Shown in pieces: positions 15,712 to 23,605 of a stretch of 44,851 nt of DNA. Position 1 is the first letter of the stretch, and every line of letters starts with the position of its first letter. A program made the translations under genes and the position numbers. This stretch comes from Spirochaeta sp. (GTDB lineage Bacteria > Spirochaetota > Spirochaetia > DSM-27196 > Alkalispirochaetaceae): positions 1 to 44,851 of the forward strand of contig SLRR01000191.1 in NCBI GenBank assembly GCA_007130865.1. Reading direction: 5' to 3'. The notes beneath the pieces are model-generated. The model had not been told where the DNA came from. It did not search any database and saw nothing but the letters and a program-made list of their open reading frames with translations.

Positions 15712-16515
15712 ATGACCATGTTACGTTCGCGGGCGCAAGAGGTCTCTCTCTCCGGGAGATACAGGTATTGGTCCCAGGTGCATGCCGCGGTCATCGTCGT
15801 GCTCGTCGTAATCGCCGAGTTTGAGCCCCTGCGGACCGGGGCGATCGCGGCGCTTGCGGTCTGGCTCGCATTGTCGATGATCCGTCTCCGGCGGTTGAAC
15901 GGGAACGCCCGTGTCCCCGAGATCGGATCACCCTCGGCGAACAGACTCACCACCGTGCGCGGTATTGCCGCAGTGGTGCTGACCGCAGCTGTAGCCGGTC
16001 TGGCGGCGAGCTCGTTTCCGGCCGCGATTTCGTCCCCTGACGACGGTGTGGGGCTCTTCCGGGATCCTCGGTGGGGCTGGGTGCTCGCAGGCGCGCTGCT
16101 TGTCGTGGAATCCACCGATTTTCTTGACGGCCGCCTGGCACGTCGCGGTGTGCCGGGTTGGTTTGGCGGGGTCTGGGACATGGAGAACGACGCGGTCTTT
16201 GCAGTGGCCCTGGCGGTGACGATTCGCCATCTCTTTTCCGCGGCGTTGCCTGTCCTGGGCATCGGGCTCATGCGGTACCTCTACGTGCTGCTCTGGCGGC
16301 GTGAACGCCGTCCGGCACAGCCCCCGCGCGTGCAGCAATTCTTCTCAAAAACCGTCGCCGCGACTCTGGCGGTTACCCTGATACTCGTTATCGCCCCTCC
16401 GGTAACGTCGGAGCTGCGGGACGCGGTGATCGCCACCGCGCTGGGGCTGCAACTGGTCTCTTTCGGTTGGGATATTCTTCTACAGTATCGTTTCGGGCGG
16501 GAGACGACCCGGTAG
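15712..16515 (+). CDS. CDP-alcohol phosphatidyltransferase family membrane protein
   Basis: This 267-residue protein has six or so membrane segments. The CDP-alcohol phosphotransferase signature is D136-FLDG-RLAR then G-GVW-D156-MEN-D160. It matches D-x2-DG-x2-AR-xn-G-x3-D-x3-D but with seven residues in the central gap where eight or nine are usual. ANRLTTVRG near 76 is the familiar substrate-side motif. These enzymes swap CMP from a CDP-alcohol (usually CDP-diacylglycerol) for another alcohol. The final product cannot be told from sequence. It is immediately followed by an MFS gene (ATG directly after its TAG) and divergent from a methyltransferase, so the three may work on one lipid or metabolite. 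Confidence 0.8.
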   Translation: MTMLRSRAQEVSLSGRYRYWSQVHAAVIVVLVVIAEFEPLRTGAIAALAVWLALSMIRLRRLNGNARVPEIGSPSANRLTTVRGIAAVVLTAAVAGLAASSFPAAISSPDDGVGLFRDPRWGWVLAGALLVVESTDFLDGRLARRGVPGWFGGVWDMENDAVFAVALAVTIRHLFSAALPVLGIGLMRYLYVLLWRRERRPAQPPRVQQFFSKTVAATLAVTLILVIAPPVTSELRDAVIATALGLQLVSFGWDILLQYRFGRETTR

Positions 16516-17754
16516 ATGCGTCCTCCGAGCGATTTTCATACCAGCGGGATCGCCCCGGGAGACCTGGGGTTGCTGATCAGCGGAAACGTGGTCTCCACGC
16601 TGGGGAACGCGGTGTACCTCATCGCGGTGACGCTTCTGCTGAAGGAGATGACCGAGTCCGCGCTGATGCTCGGGCTCTTTCAGTTTGTCGCGCTCGCCCC
16701 GGGATTCCTTCTGAGTCCCGTGATCGGGGTGGTGGTGGACCGCGTCGCGCGGCACCGGATCATCGTGCTGAGCGACCTGTACCGGGCGGTACTCATGATC
16801 CTCGCGGGCCTCGCTCTGATGGTTCCGGCGCTTCGGATCCCGTCGGTCATCCTGGTCGTGGCGTTTCTCGCCGGTATCGGTCACGCGCTCTTTATCCCGG
16901 CGGTGCACGCATTGCTGCCGGGGATCGTCCCTCCGGAGCGTCTGCAGACCGCCACGGGATTACGCGCCGCCGGCTCGCAGGCAGCCAACCTTGCGGGGAA
17001 CGCGGTGGGCGGCGCGCTGTATGTTCTCCTCGGAGGGCCGGTGCTCTTTGTTCTGAACGGCCTCAGCTTTCTTGCCTCTGCCGTGCAGGAGCTCTTTATC
17101 CGGGGAGGCCGGGAGGCGCCGGACCCCGGGGACCGCCGGTCTTCGCATTTTACGATGGCCCGGGTCGGTCTCACCACCGTCGTCAGGGACCGGCCGTTAC
17201 GGTCGCTGCTCCTCTCCCAGGCGGGGCTCTTTCTCGTATCGCCGGTCCTGGTGATCGCCCTGCCGTTTCTCGTGATCGACGACCTGGGAATGCCGGAGGC
17301 TGCGCTGGGGGGATACCTCGCGCTGGCGGTGGCCGGCGGAATCGTCGCGTTTGTCTTGCTGCGGCTCCTTCCCCTGCACGCGTTGCTGCGGAAGCAACTG
17401 CCCGGTGTGGCCTACTTCGGGCTGGCCGGCGCATTTGCCGCGGTGGGCCTGGCGCCGGGTCCTCTGGTCCTCGCCGTGGTGGCGGTCGTCTCCGGGTACG
17501 CCGCGGGCCTGGTGTATCTCGTAGCGGTGACGTGGATCCAGGTGCGCTGTGATTCCGGTCTGCACGGGCGTATATTTGCGGTGATGGAGGCGGGAAATTC
17601 AGCGCTCGCTCCGACGGGGTACCTGTTCGCGGGGATTCTTCTGGAACTGCTCGGAGCAGAGTATCGGTGGGTGCTTTTTGTCGTGGTTGCGGCGGCAGCG
17701 TTTCTGCGAGGACTCGTGCTTGTCAGGGACAGACCACGGTCCCCGCAGGGATGA
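16516..17754 (+). CDS. MFS transporter (MFS_3/enterobactin-exporter-like)
   Basis: This is a 412-residue major-facilitator protein with about twelve hydrophobic segments. The N-terminal half carries ISGNVVSTLGNAVYLIAV and the loop 2-3 signature GVVVDRVARHRIIVLSDLYRA, which is typical of the EntS/MFS_3 exporter group. The repeated loop in the second half is weaker. Such carriers usually expel small molecules or drugs by proton antiport. Its ATG follows the phosphatidyltransferase stop with no gap, so the two are translationally coupled. The substrate is unknown. A 188-bp gap follows, holding the next gene's promoter and no clear terminator. Confidence 0.87.
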   Translation: MRPPSDFHTSGIAPGDLGLLISGNVVSTLGNAVYLIAVTLLLKEMTESALMLGLFQFVALAPGFLLSPVIGVVVDRVARHRIIVLSDLYRAVLMILAGLALMVPALRIPSVILVVAFLAGIGHALFIPAVHALLPGIVPPERLQTATGLRAAGSQAANLAGNAVGGALYVLLGGPVLFVLNGLSFLASAVQELFIRGGREAPDPGDRRSSHFTMARVGLTTVVRDRPLRSLLLSQAGLFLVSPVLVIALPFLVIDDLGMPEAALGGYLALAVAGGIVAFVLLRLLPLHALLRKQLPGVAYFGLAGAFAAVGLAPGPLVLAVVAVVSGYAAGLVYLVAVTWIQVRCDSGLHGRIFAVMEAGNSALAPTGYLFAGILLELLGAEYRWVLFVVVAAAAFLRGLVLVRDRPRSPQG

Positions 17755-17918
17755 ACCGGCGGGATCTACCGGGCGGCACTGCCCCCGTGCATCCGGAAGT
17801 GGGACACCAGCGTTGAGAGTCCCGATACGAGTTGCTGGATCTCTCCCTTAATTGGCGCCGCTCGACGAGTCCTTCGTTAATTAATTCGTTCTCGTTATCC
17901 GCTCCGTATCCGCTCTCG

Positions 17919-17927
17919 TGTTATAAT
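17919..17927 (+). promoter_or_regulatory. Extended -10 promoter of the spermidine-synthase-like/radical SAM operon
   Basis: TGT-TATAAT, a perfect extended -10, lies in an AT-rich island within 17870-17935. The predicted start of transcription (about 17934) leaves a leader of about 9 nt before GTG 17943; GGGGA at 17934-17938 could serve as a short ribosome site. Confidence 0.5.
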
Positions 17928-17942
17928 TTTTCCGGGGATATC

Positions 17943-20441
17943 GTGGTCACGGCGCGAACCGGGCGAGACAGGATTCCTGCTCATCTGCCGCTGGTGCTCG
18001 CTCTCGGCGCGGTGTGCCAGATCGGGCAGATCGTCCTTCTGCGGGAGCTTCTCATGATCTTCCACGGGAACGAGCTCTCCGTGGGGATTATCCTCGGGGC
18101 GTGGATGGTCTGGGTCGGTGTGGGGAGTCTGATCGCCGGCCGCCACGCGACACACCACAGCAACGTCCAGCTTACCGGCGGCAAGAGTTCCACAAGCTCG
18201 AGTTCTACAAGCTCGAGTTCCACAAGCTCGAGTTCCACCGGCATCGCGGGCCTCACCGCGATCGGGCTTGCCGTTCCTTTGGTGCTCCCCGCCACGATCG
18301 TGGTGGTTCGGATGCTGCGCGCGTTCTTTCCGGTCCCTCCCGGGGCCTACCTTTCCGTTGCTGATATGGCGATTTCCGTCTTTATCGTGACCGCGCCTGT
18401 GGGCATGCTCCTGGGGGCACTGTTTGTCCTGTTGGCACGGACCTGGCGTCAGTGGGACCGCGCCGAGGATACGGACGGAGCGGGTAAAACCTACGTTACG
18501 GAAGCGCTGGGAAACGCTGTTGGAGGTATCCTTTTCACCTTTATCCTGGTGGGACGCATCGGTTCGTTTCACTCGGTGGTACTCGTCGGGATCGGGATGG
18601 CGGTGGCGACGTTGATCTCGCTGCCGACCGGATACCGCGGTCGCGTTCCACTCGTTTTTCTGGTCGTGGCGATGAGCGTCTCCCTGGTATTTCTTGGCTA
18701 CCTGGATCGCTGGGCATACGAGCGCCAGTGGGAGACGTTCAGTCCGGAGCACGAGCTTGTGGACGTTCAGGAGTCGCGGTACGGCATGATCAGCGTCGCC
18801 TGGCGGGACGGACAGTACAGCTTCTATCAGAGTAGCAACCTGGTGTTCTCCGCGGCGTCGTCATCGCTTGAAGAACAGGAGGCCGTTACCGCAGCGCATG
18901 TGGCAATGACGCAGCACCCTGATCCTGGTCGGGTGCTCCTGCTCGGGGGAGGACTCCGCGGGACGCTCCGGGAAGCGCTCCGACATCCGATAAGAGATCT
19001 CGATTACGTGGAGCTTGATCCGGTCCTTACAGAGACGGCTCTACACTACCTCCCGCAGGACACGGTGGCTGCGCTTTCCCGCGAGGAAGTGCGTCTGATC
19101 CACGGAGACGGACGCCGCTTTCTGAAGGCGGGACTCCACGATGCGGAACCGGGTATGTATGACCTGATCCTTCTGGATATTCCCGACCCCGCCACGGCGG
19201 TACTGAACCGGTACTATACGGAAGAGTTCTTTCGCGAAGCGGCGCGGCGACTGTCCCCGGGCGGAATTATCACGGTCAGCGTCGGATCGACCCCGGACCT
19301 CCGCGGCAGGGCGATCGCCAACCGCAACAGCACGCTCTTCCACACGTTGAGACGCGTCTTCCCCGAGGTTCTGCCCGTGGGAGACCGGACGCTGACGTTC
19401 TTCGCCACCCGCGAACCGGGTATCCTTACCACCGATCCCTGGACGCTGCAGGCGCGGTACGTCGAGCGGGAAATCCGGGATTCCTCCTTTTCTCCGCATG
19501 AGTTTACCCTTCTTTTTGAACCGGAGCCGATGCGACGGCGAGGCTGGATTCTGAGGCACCACGGCCGGGACGCACGGTCGCACCTGGAGGGTCCGGAGGC
19601 GGCGCCGCTCCTGCCTCCGTCGATGCCGGAACAGGAAGAACTGGAGCGGGAGCTGCCCCCGGTGGTGGAACGGTACTTCATCAACTCCGATATCCGACCG
19701 ATCGGGTACGTGCACACCCTCGCCTACTGGAATACCCTGACCCGTGGGACGGGGGACAGGCTTTTCCGGTGGTCGCTCCGCGTTCAACCCTGGTGGATCC
19801 TCCCACCGGTGGTTATCGTCGTACTGGTGACCGCGGGGCTCCGGTTATTCCGCTCCGAGGGGCGGGCTGCGTCGCTGAGATTTGCCGTGCTCTTCGCGGT
19901 GTTTACCACGGGACTCTCCACGATGGCGCTCCAGGTGGCTCTCCTCATGGTATTCCAGAGCGTCTTCGGGTACGTGTACGAGATGATCGGTCTCATCGTG
20001 GCGGGATTCATGACGGGGCTCGCCCTGGGAGCGTTGGCGGCGCGGCGTTTCGTCCGGAAACCTGACGATATCCGGGTGCTTCGCGCGGTTCAGCTCGTTA
20101 TCGCGCTGTGCGCCGTTCTGATCGGTCTGGCCCTGCCGGGTCTCACCGCGGTCACGTCGCGCGTGCTCCTGCCGGTTCTCTTCCTCGCGTTGACCGTCTT
20201 TGCGGGTGTACTGAACGGGTTCGATTTCCCCCTCACCAGCGCGTGCCGGCACCGTACAGGTGGTGACCCCGACAGCGCGGCGGGTCTCGTCTACGGGATC
20301 GAACTCCTCGGAGCGTGCGTCGGTGCGGTGCTGGCGAGCGTCGCGGTCGCACCCGTGCTGGGTATCGTGGCGTGCTGTTATCTTGCGGCGATCGGTAACG
20401 CCACCGCCCATGGTATACTGTGGATTCCGGGAAGGAGGTAG
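17943..20441 (+). CDS. Membrane-embedded spermidine/spermine-synthase-like protein
   Basis: This 832-residue protein has three parts. The N-terminal part has about seven membrane segments (residues 10-250). A cytosolic spermidine-synthase-like SAM domain follows (about 285-490), and the C-terminal part has about six more segments (about 615-825). In the SAM domain RVLLLGGGLRGTLREAL is the glycine-rich loop, where the usual Asp of GGGDGG is replaced by Leu. YVELDPVL carries the ribose-binding Glu, and DIPDPATAVLNRYYTEEFF corresponds to the catalytic D-S-x-D-P region. Soluble relatives transfer aminopropyl groups to polyamines, but the substitutions make the reaction uncertain. GTG 17943 is chosen for its upstream extended -10; the frame is open to 17832. 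It is co-transcribed with a Tat-signal radical SAM protein 5 bp downstream. Confidence 0.8.
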   Translation: MVTARTGRDRIPAHLPLVLALGAVCQIGQIVLLRELLMIFHGNELSVGIILGAWMVWVGVGSLIAGRHATHHSNVQLTGGKSSTSSSSTSSSSTSSSSTGIAGLTAIGLAVPLVLPATIVVVRMLRAFFPVPPGAYLSVADMAISVFIVTAPVGMLLGALFVLLARTWRQWDRAEDTDGAGKTYVTEALGNAVGGILFTFILVGRIGSFHSVVLVGIGMAVATLISLPTGYRGRVPLVFLVVAMSVSLVFLGYLDRWAYERQWETFSPEHELVDVQESRYGMISVAWRDGQYSFYQSSNLVFSAASSSLEEQEAVTAAHVAMTQHPDPGRVLLLGGGLRGTLREALRHPIRDLDYVELDPVLTETALHYLPQDTVAALSREEVRLIHGDGRRFLKAGLHDAEPGMYDLILLDIPDPATAVLNRYYTEEFFREAARRLSPGGIITVSVGSTPDLRGRAIANRNSTLFHTLRRVFPEVLPVGDRTLTFFATREPGILTTDPWTLQARYVEREIRDSSFSPHEFTLLFEPEPMRRRGWILRHHGRDARSHLEGPEAAPLLPPSMPEQEELERELPPVVERYFINSDIRPIGYVHTLAYWNTLTRGTGDRLFRWSLRVQPWWILPPVVIVVLVTAGLRLFRSEGRAASLRFAVLFAVFTTGLSTMALQVALLMVFQSVFGYVYEMIGLIVAGFMTGLALGALAARRFVRKPDDIRVLRAVQLVIALCAVLIGLALPGLTAVTSRVLLPVLFLALTVFAGVLNGFDFPLTSACRHRTGGDPDSAAGLVYGIELLGACVGAVLASVAVAPVLGIVACCYLAAIGNATAHGILWIPGRR
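18186..18239 (+). repeat. In-frame 15-bp tandem repeat encoding Ser/Thr
   Basis: Three full copies of a 15-bp unit (18186-18200, 18201-18215, 18216-18230; one C/T difference) and a 9-bp partial copy encode a run of Ser and Thr between membrane segments 2 and 3 of the spermidine-synthase-like protein. Because 15 is a multiple of 3, gain or loss of copies would keep the frame. Confidence 0.9.
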
Positions 20442-20446
20442 TCCTC

Positions 20447-21637
20447 GTGAACGACGATAAGATCAAGGATTTTCACGATCAGGAAAACCACGTCGTCGAT
20501 CCCGATCGGCGCGCCTTTCTCAAAGCCGGAGCCGTCGGGGCGTGTGCGCTGTGCTTCCCGGGACTCTTCGGTGTGTTCGGGTCGGCCCCGCCCGTGCAGG
20601 CACAGACCGCCCGGCGCGGACTACCGGGGAACCGACGATCACCGTGGTTCCGCAACCTCTCCGGCGGGTCGGTTCAGTGTACGCTCTGCCCGCTGGAATG
20701 CCGTCTCGCTCCGGGTCAGCGCGGGCGCTGCCGGGTACGGGAGAACCGCGACGGGACCGGGTACACCCTCGTCTACGGCAATCCCGTGCTGGTACAGACT
20801 GACCCGGTGGAACGGAAACCGTTCTTCCACGTCCTGCCCGGTTCTCGGGCACTATCTGTCTCCACCGCCGGTTGTCCGCTGCATTGTTCGTTCTGCGAGG
20901 TCTGGGACATGGCGCTGGCGCCCCCGGAAGGGCAGTACTCGTATGAGCTGCCTCCCGCGGAGGTGATCGATCACGCCGAAAGAACAGGCGTGGAAGCGAT
21001 AAGTTTTGCCTTTGGTGAACCGGTGGCGTTCTGGGAGTACACCTGCGATACCGCCGCGGAAGCGCGTCGTGCGGGACTGCTCAACCTGGTGCACACCAGC
21101 GGGTATATCAATCGGGAGCCGCTTGGCCGCATTGCCGGGCACCTGGACGCGGTCAACGTGGATCTCAAGAGCTTTGACCCTGCGTTCTACCGCAGTTTCT
21201 GCGACGGTGAGCTGGATCCGGTCCTGGAGACGCTGCTCTTCCTGCGGCGCGAGAACGTGCACCTGGAGATCACCAATCTGTTGATACCCACGCTGAACGA
21301 CGATATGGCGATGATCCGTCGCATGTGCACGTGGATCCGGGACAACCTCGGTCCCGACGTGCCCCTGCACTTCGCCCGTTTTTATCCGCTGTACAAGCTG
21401 AGCAACCTTCCCCCCACGCCGGTGGCTACGATCGACCGCGCCCGGGCCACGGCGTACGACGCGGGACTCAACCACGTGTACGTCTCCCGCGTCACCGGCC
21501 ACGAGGGCGAGAGCACCTGGTGCCCCTCCTGCGGAGACGTCGTGATCCGTCGTCTCGGGTTTGTGATCGAGGAGAACCTGCTCGATGCGGGGCGGTGCGG
21601 GGCGTGCGGAACCCCGATACCAGGACGCTGGACGTAG
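20447..21637 (+). CDS. Tat-signal radical SAM protein of the AmmeMemoRadiSam (AmrS) family
   Basis: This is a 396-residue protein. A twin-arginine leader (D-R21-R22-AFLK, hydrophobic 27-45, possible cleavage after VQAQ) precedes an AmrS-like enzyme. It has an N-terminal Cys cluster (C78, C81, C85, C95), a radical SAM CxxxCxxC at C143-PLH-C147-SF-C150, and FAFGEPVAFWEY as the SAM-side GEP motif. NVDLKSFDPAFYR is a strong family phrase, and a C-terminal zinc-ribbon-like CPSCG...CGACG ends in IPGRW. The protein should bind a [4Fe-4S] cluster and SAM. Its partner families AMMECR1 and Memo are not in this window. GTG 20447 has AGGAGG eight bases upstream and follows the spermidine-synthase-like stop by 5 bp. 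A Tat signal on a SAM-dependent enzyme is odd. Confidence 0.85.
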   Translation: MNDDKIKDFHDQENHVVDPDRRAFLKAGAVGACALCFPGLFGVFGSAPPVQAQTARRGLPGNRRSPWFRNLSGGSVQCTLCPLECRLAPGQRGRCRVRENRDGTGYTLVYGNPVLVQTDPVERKPFFHVLPGSRALSVSTAGCPLHCSFCEVWDMALAPPEGQYSYELPPAEVIDHAERTGVEAISFAFGEPVAFWEYTCDTAAEARRAGLLNLVHTSGYINREPLGRIAGHLDAVNVDLKSFDPAFYRSFCDGELDPVLETLLFLRRENVHLEITNLLIPTLNDDMAMIRRMCTWIRDNLGPDVPLHFARFYPLYKLSNLPPTPVATIDRARATAYDAGLNHVYVSRVTGHEGESTWCPSCGDVVIRRLGFVIEENLLDAGRCGACGTPIPGRWT

Positions 21638-21694
21638 CGTTCGGGCCGGGGCACGTAACGCTCGGGCCGGGGCTCGTAACGCTCCGGCCGGTCG
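21633..21694. repeat. Three tandem 21-bp repeats spanning the radical SAM stop codon
   Basis: Copies are at 21633-21653, 21654-21674 and 21675-21694, differing at a few positions. The first contains the TAG stop (21635-21637) of the AmrS-like gene. They fill most of the 78-bp space between two convergent radical SAM genes. Confidence 0.8.
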
Positions 21695-21715
21695 TGGCGC
21701 CCTCATTCGGCGCTG

Positions 21716-22810
21716 CTAGAGTCGGCCCCGGAAGTGTTCCAGTTGTGCCATGGATCGCCGATCCAGGTTTGTCAGACCCGCTTCCTGCGCCCAGGTCATC
21801 GCTTCCACGAACTCCTGGGGATTGATCGAGCGGGCGATGCGCGGGTATTCAAACGCGCGGTGTTCCACGCGGTACTGTGACATGATATTCACGTATGTCT
21901 CCGGGCTCAGCGTCGACGCTACCCAGTCGACAAACTCCCGGGTGCCTGCGATCCGGTTGGGCATCACCAGGTGCCGGATCATCACGCCACGCAGGGCGAT
22001 CCCCTGGTGATCGGTCACCAGGTCACCAACCTGGCGGTGCATTTCCCTGATCGAGTCCCGGGCATGCTCCGGGTAGTTTGCGGCGGTACCGAGGTAGCGT
22101 ACCGATTCCTGCCCGTCCATCATCTTCAGGTCCGGCAGGTAGATATCGACGATCCCCTCCAGCAGGCGAACCATCTCCACCCGCTCGTACCCGCCGGTGT
22201 TGTAGCAGATGGGAAGCCGCAGTCCCTGTTTCATCGCTATCCGTGTCGCGGCGAGAATATGAGGCATCACGTGGGTGGGGGTGACAACGTTGATATTGTG
22301 GCAGCCGATCCTCTGTAATCGCAGCATCAGCGAGGCCAGCTCACCATCTTCTATCTCCCGGCCGCGACCTTCGTGCGCGATCGGCCAGTTCTGGCAGAAC
22401 ACGCAGCGTAGATTGCAGTTGGAAAAGAAGATCGTCCCGGAACCGCCTCGTCCCACCAGGGGGATCTCCTCGCCGTAATGCGGCTGTGCGGTGTACACCA
22501 TGACCTTTCCGGGAGCACGGCACAGTCCCCGTTCTCCCCGCAGCCGGTTGACACCGCATTGGCGTGGACAGAGGTCGCACCGTTCAAGATGCCGGTACGC
22601 TTCTTCCACGCGCGCTTCAAAAAGCCCTTCTTCCTCGAGCTTCAGGTACGCCGGTTTCCAGCCGTTTCCCTGGTCCTCTTCCGGTGTAGCTCCGGATGCT
22701 CCGTCGGTTTGATCGTCCTGGAATTGTTCCCGCGCCGAATGACTTTGCAGCAGCAGTGAACCTCCCAGAAAAGCGGTGCCTTTCAGGAACTTTCTTCTGG
22801 ATATCGCCAT
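21716..22810 (-). CDS. Tat-signal radical SAM protein (PflA/COG1313-like)
   Basis: This is a 364-residue protein. The leader S-R5-R6-KFLK followed by a hydrophobic run (11-21) is a near-ideal twin-arginine signal. The body has a Cys-rich entry C78-DL-C81-PRQ-C85 and C97, then the radical SAM site C132-NLR-C136-VF-C139-QNW. GCHNINVVTPTHVMPHIL near 180 and VDIYLPDLKMMD near 235 are typical of the COG1313 group of PflA-like activating enzymes. The substrate is unknown. GGAGG lies six bases before ATG 22810. The gene converges on the other Tat-signal radical SAM gene and both share the same Cys spacing before the core, so they may act in one exported or membrane-bound process. Export is inferred only from the leader. 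Confidence 0.85.
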   Translation of the reverse strand: MAISRRKFLKGTAFLGGSLLLQSHSAREQFQDDQTDGASGATPEEDQGNGWKPAYLKLEEEGLFEARVEEAYRHLERCDLCPRQCGVNRLRGERGLCRAPGKVMVYTAQPHYGEEIPLVGRGGSGTIFFSNCNLRCVFCQNWPIAHEGRGREIEDGELASLMLRLQRIGCHNINVVTPTHVMPHILAATRIAMKQGLRLPICYNTGGYERVEMVRLLEGIVDIYLPDLKMMDGQESVRYLGTAANYPEHARDSIREMHRQVGDLVTDHQGIALRGVMIRHLVMPNRIAGTREFVDWVASTLSPETYVNIMSQYRVEHRAFEYPRIARSINPQEFVEAMTWAQEAGLTNLDRRSMAQLEHFRGRL

Positions 22811-23025
22811 ACCTGTCCTCCCCGGTACCTGCTTCGGTCCGACAAAATACCCGTCTGCGAGTCATGCCTGCCTGTGGTGTGCTGGAGGGCGTATTCTCCA
22901 TAAATCGTACCATGACCTCCTGTCGCAGACAACGTGTTTTGCGTACCGATACAGACTGTTTCCTCGATGTCACTCATGCGGCGGTTTATTTCGTACCCCT
23001 ATGACACATTCAACGTGTCGCCCTG

Positions 23026-23034
23026 TGATATCAT
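23026..23034 (+). promoter_or_regulatory. Extended -10 promoter of the UPF0303 gene
   Basis: TGA-TATCAT ends exactly 6 nt before ATG 23041; a leaderless transcript is predicted and no Shine-Dalgarno sequence exists. The rest of the 230-bp divergent region 22811-23040 has no gene I can support. Confidence 0.45.
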
Positions 23035-23040
23035 GTAAAA

Positions 23041-23505
23041 ATGCATATCACCACCGACATAGCAGAGTTGGCGAAGCAGGAAGAACGACTGCTGTTCGAT
23101 TCTTTTGACAACGAGACCGCGTTCCGGATCGGGGTGGACCTGAAAAAGGCCGCGGAGAAACTTGGCAAGGCGGTCGCGATCGACGTCCGTGCGTTTGGGC
23201 AGGTTCTCTTTCACCATGCGATGGCGGGAACCGCTCCGGACAACGACCAATGGGTGGAACGGAAGAGCGCCGTCGTGCTTCGGTTTCACCGCAGCTCGCT
23301 GCGGGTAGGACGGGAGCTCGCCGAGGAAGGTCTCTCGATCGCGGAGAGACACTTCGTAGATCCCATGTCGTTCAGCCCGTTCGGGGGGGCGTTTCCGATC
23401 CGGCTCCGGTCGGGCGGCGTGATCGGAGCCGTAACCGTGTCCGGCCTGCCACAGGAAGAGGACCACGCCCTGGTCGTGTCGGTGCTCGAAGCGATATTGC
23501 ATTAA
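23041..23505 (+). CDS. UPF0303 / HbpS-like family protein
   Basis: This small cytoplasmic protein of 154 residues has the length and motifs of the UPF0303 (YBR137W-like) family, which shares its fold with GlcG/HbpS/PduO-C domains. Motifs are DNETAFRIGVDL near 22, VAIDVRAFGQVLFHHAMAGTAPDNDQWVERK near 45-75, and GGAFPIRLRSGGVIGAVTVSGLPQEEDHALV near 115-145. The Gly-rich VIGAVTVSG strand-turn is the common fold signature. Members have been linked to binding of heme or cobalamin-like ligands or to chaperone-like roles, but no specific function can be given. It is followed at 100 bp by an AraC regulator with its own predicted promoter. Confidence 0.8.
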   Translation: MHITTDIAELAKQEERLLFDSFDNETAFRIGVDLKKAAEKLGKAVAIDVRAFGQVLFHHAMAGTAPDNDQWVERKSAVVLRFHRSSLRVGRELAEEGLSIAERHFVDPMSFSPFGGAFPIRLRSGGVIGAVTVSGLPQEEDHALVVSVLEAILH

Positions 23506-23593
23506 CGCGCCGGCGCCATCCGGGAGGTCGTAAAGACGCTGTCACCCTGAACTGGAATCGCCACGGAGAGTCGCTTACACTAGGACCAAGCGG

Positions 23594-23599
23594 TATAGA
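23594..23599 (+). promoter_or_regulatory. -10 element of the AraC-family gene
   Basis: TATAGA ends exactly 6 nt before ATG 23606. CTTACA at 23573-23578 is a weak -35 candidate with a 15-bp spacer. A leaderless message is predicted. Confidence 0.3.
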
Positions 23600-23605
23600 G
23601 TAAGA

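Noticed and set aside
23041-23505. AMMECR1 or Memo partner of the radical SAM protein
   Set aside because: The small protein has UPF0303 motifs, not those of AMMECR1 or Memo; no partner is found in the window.
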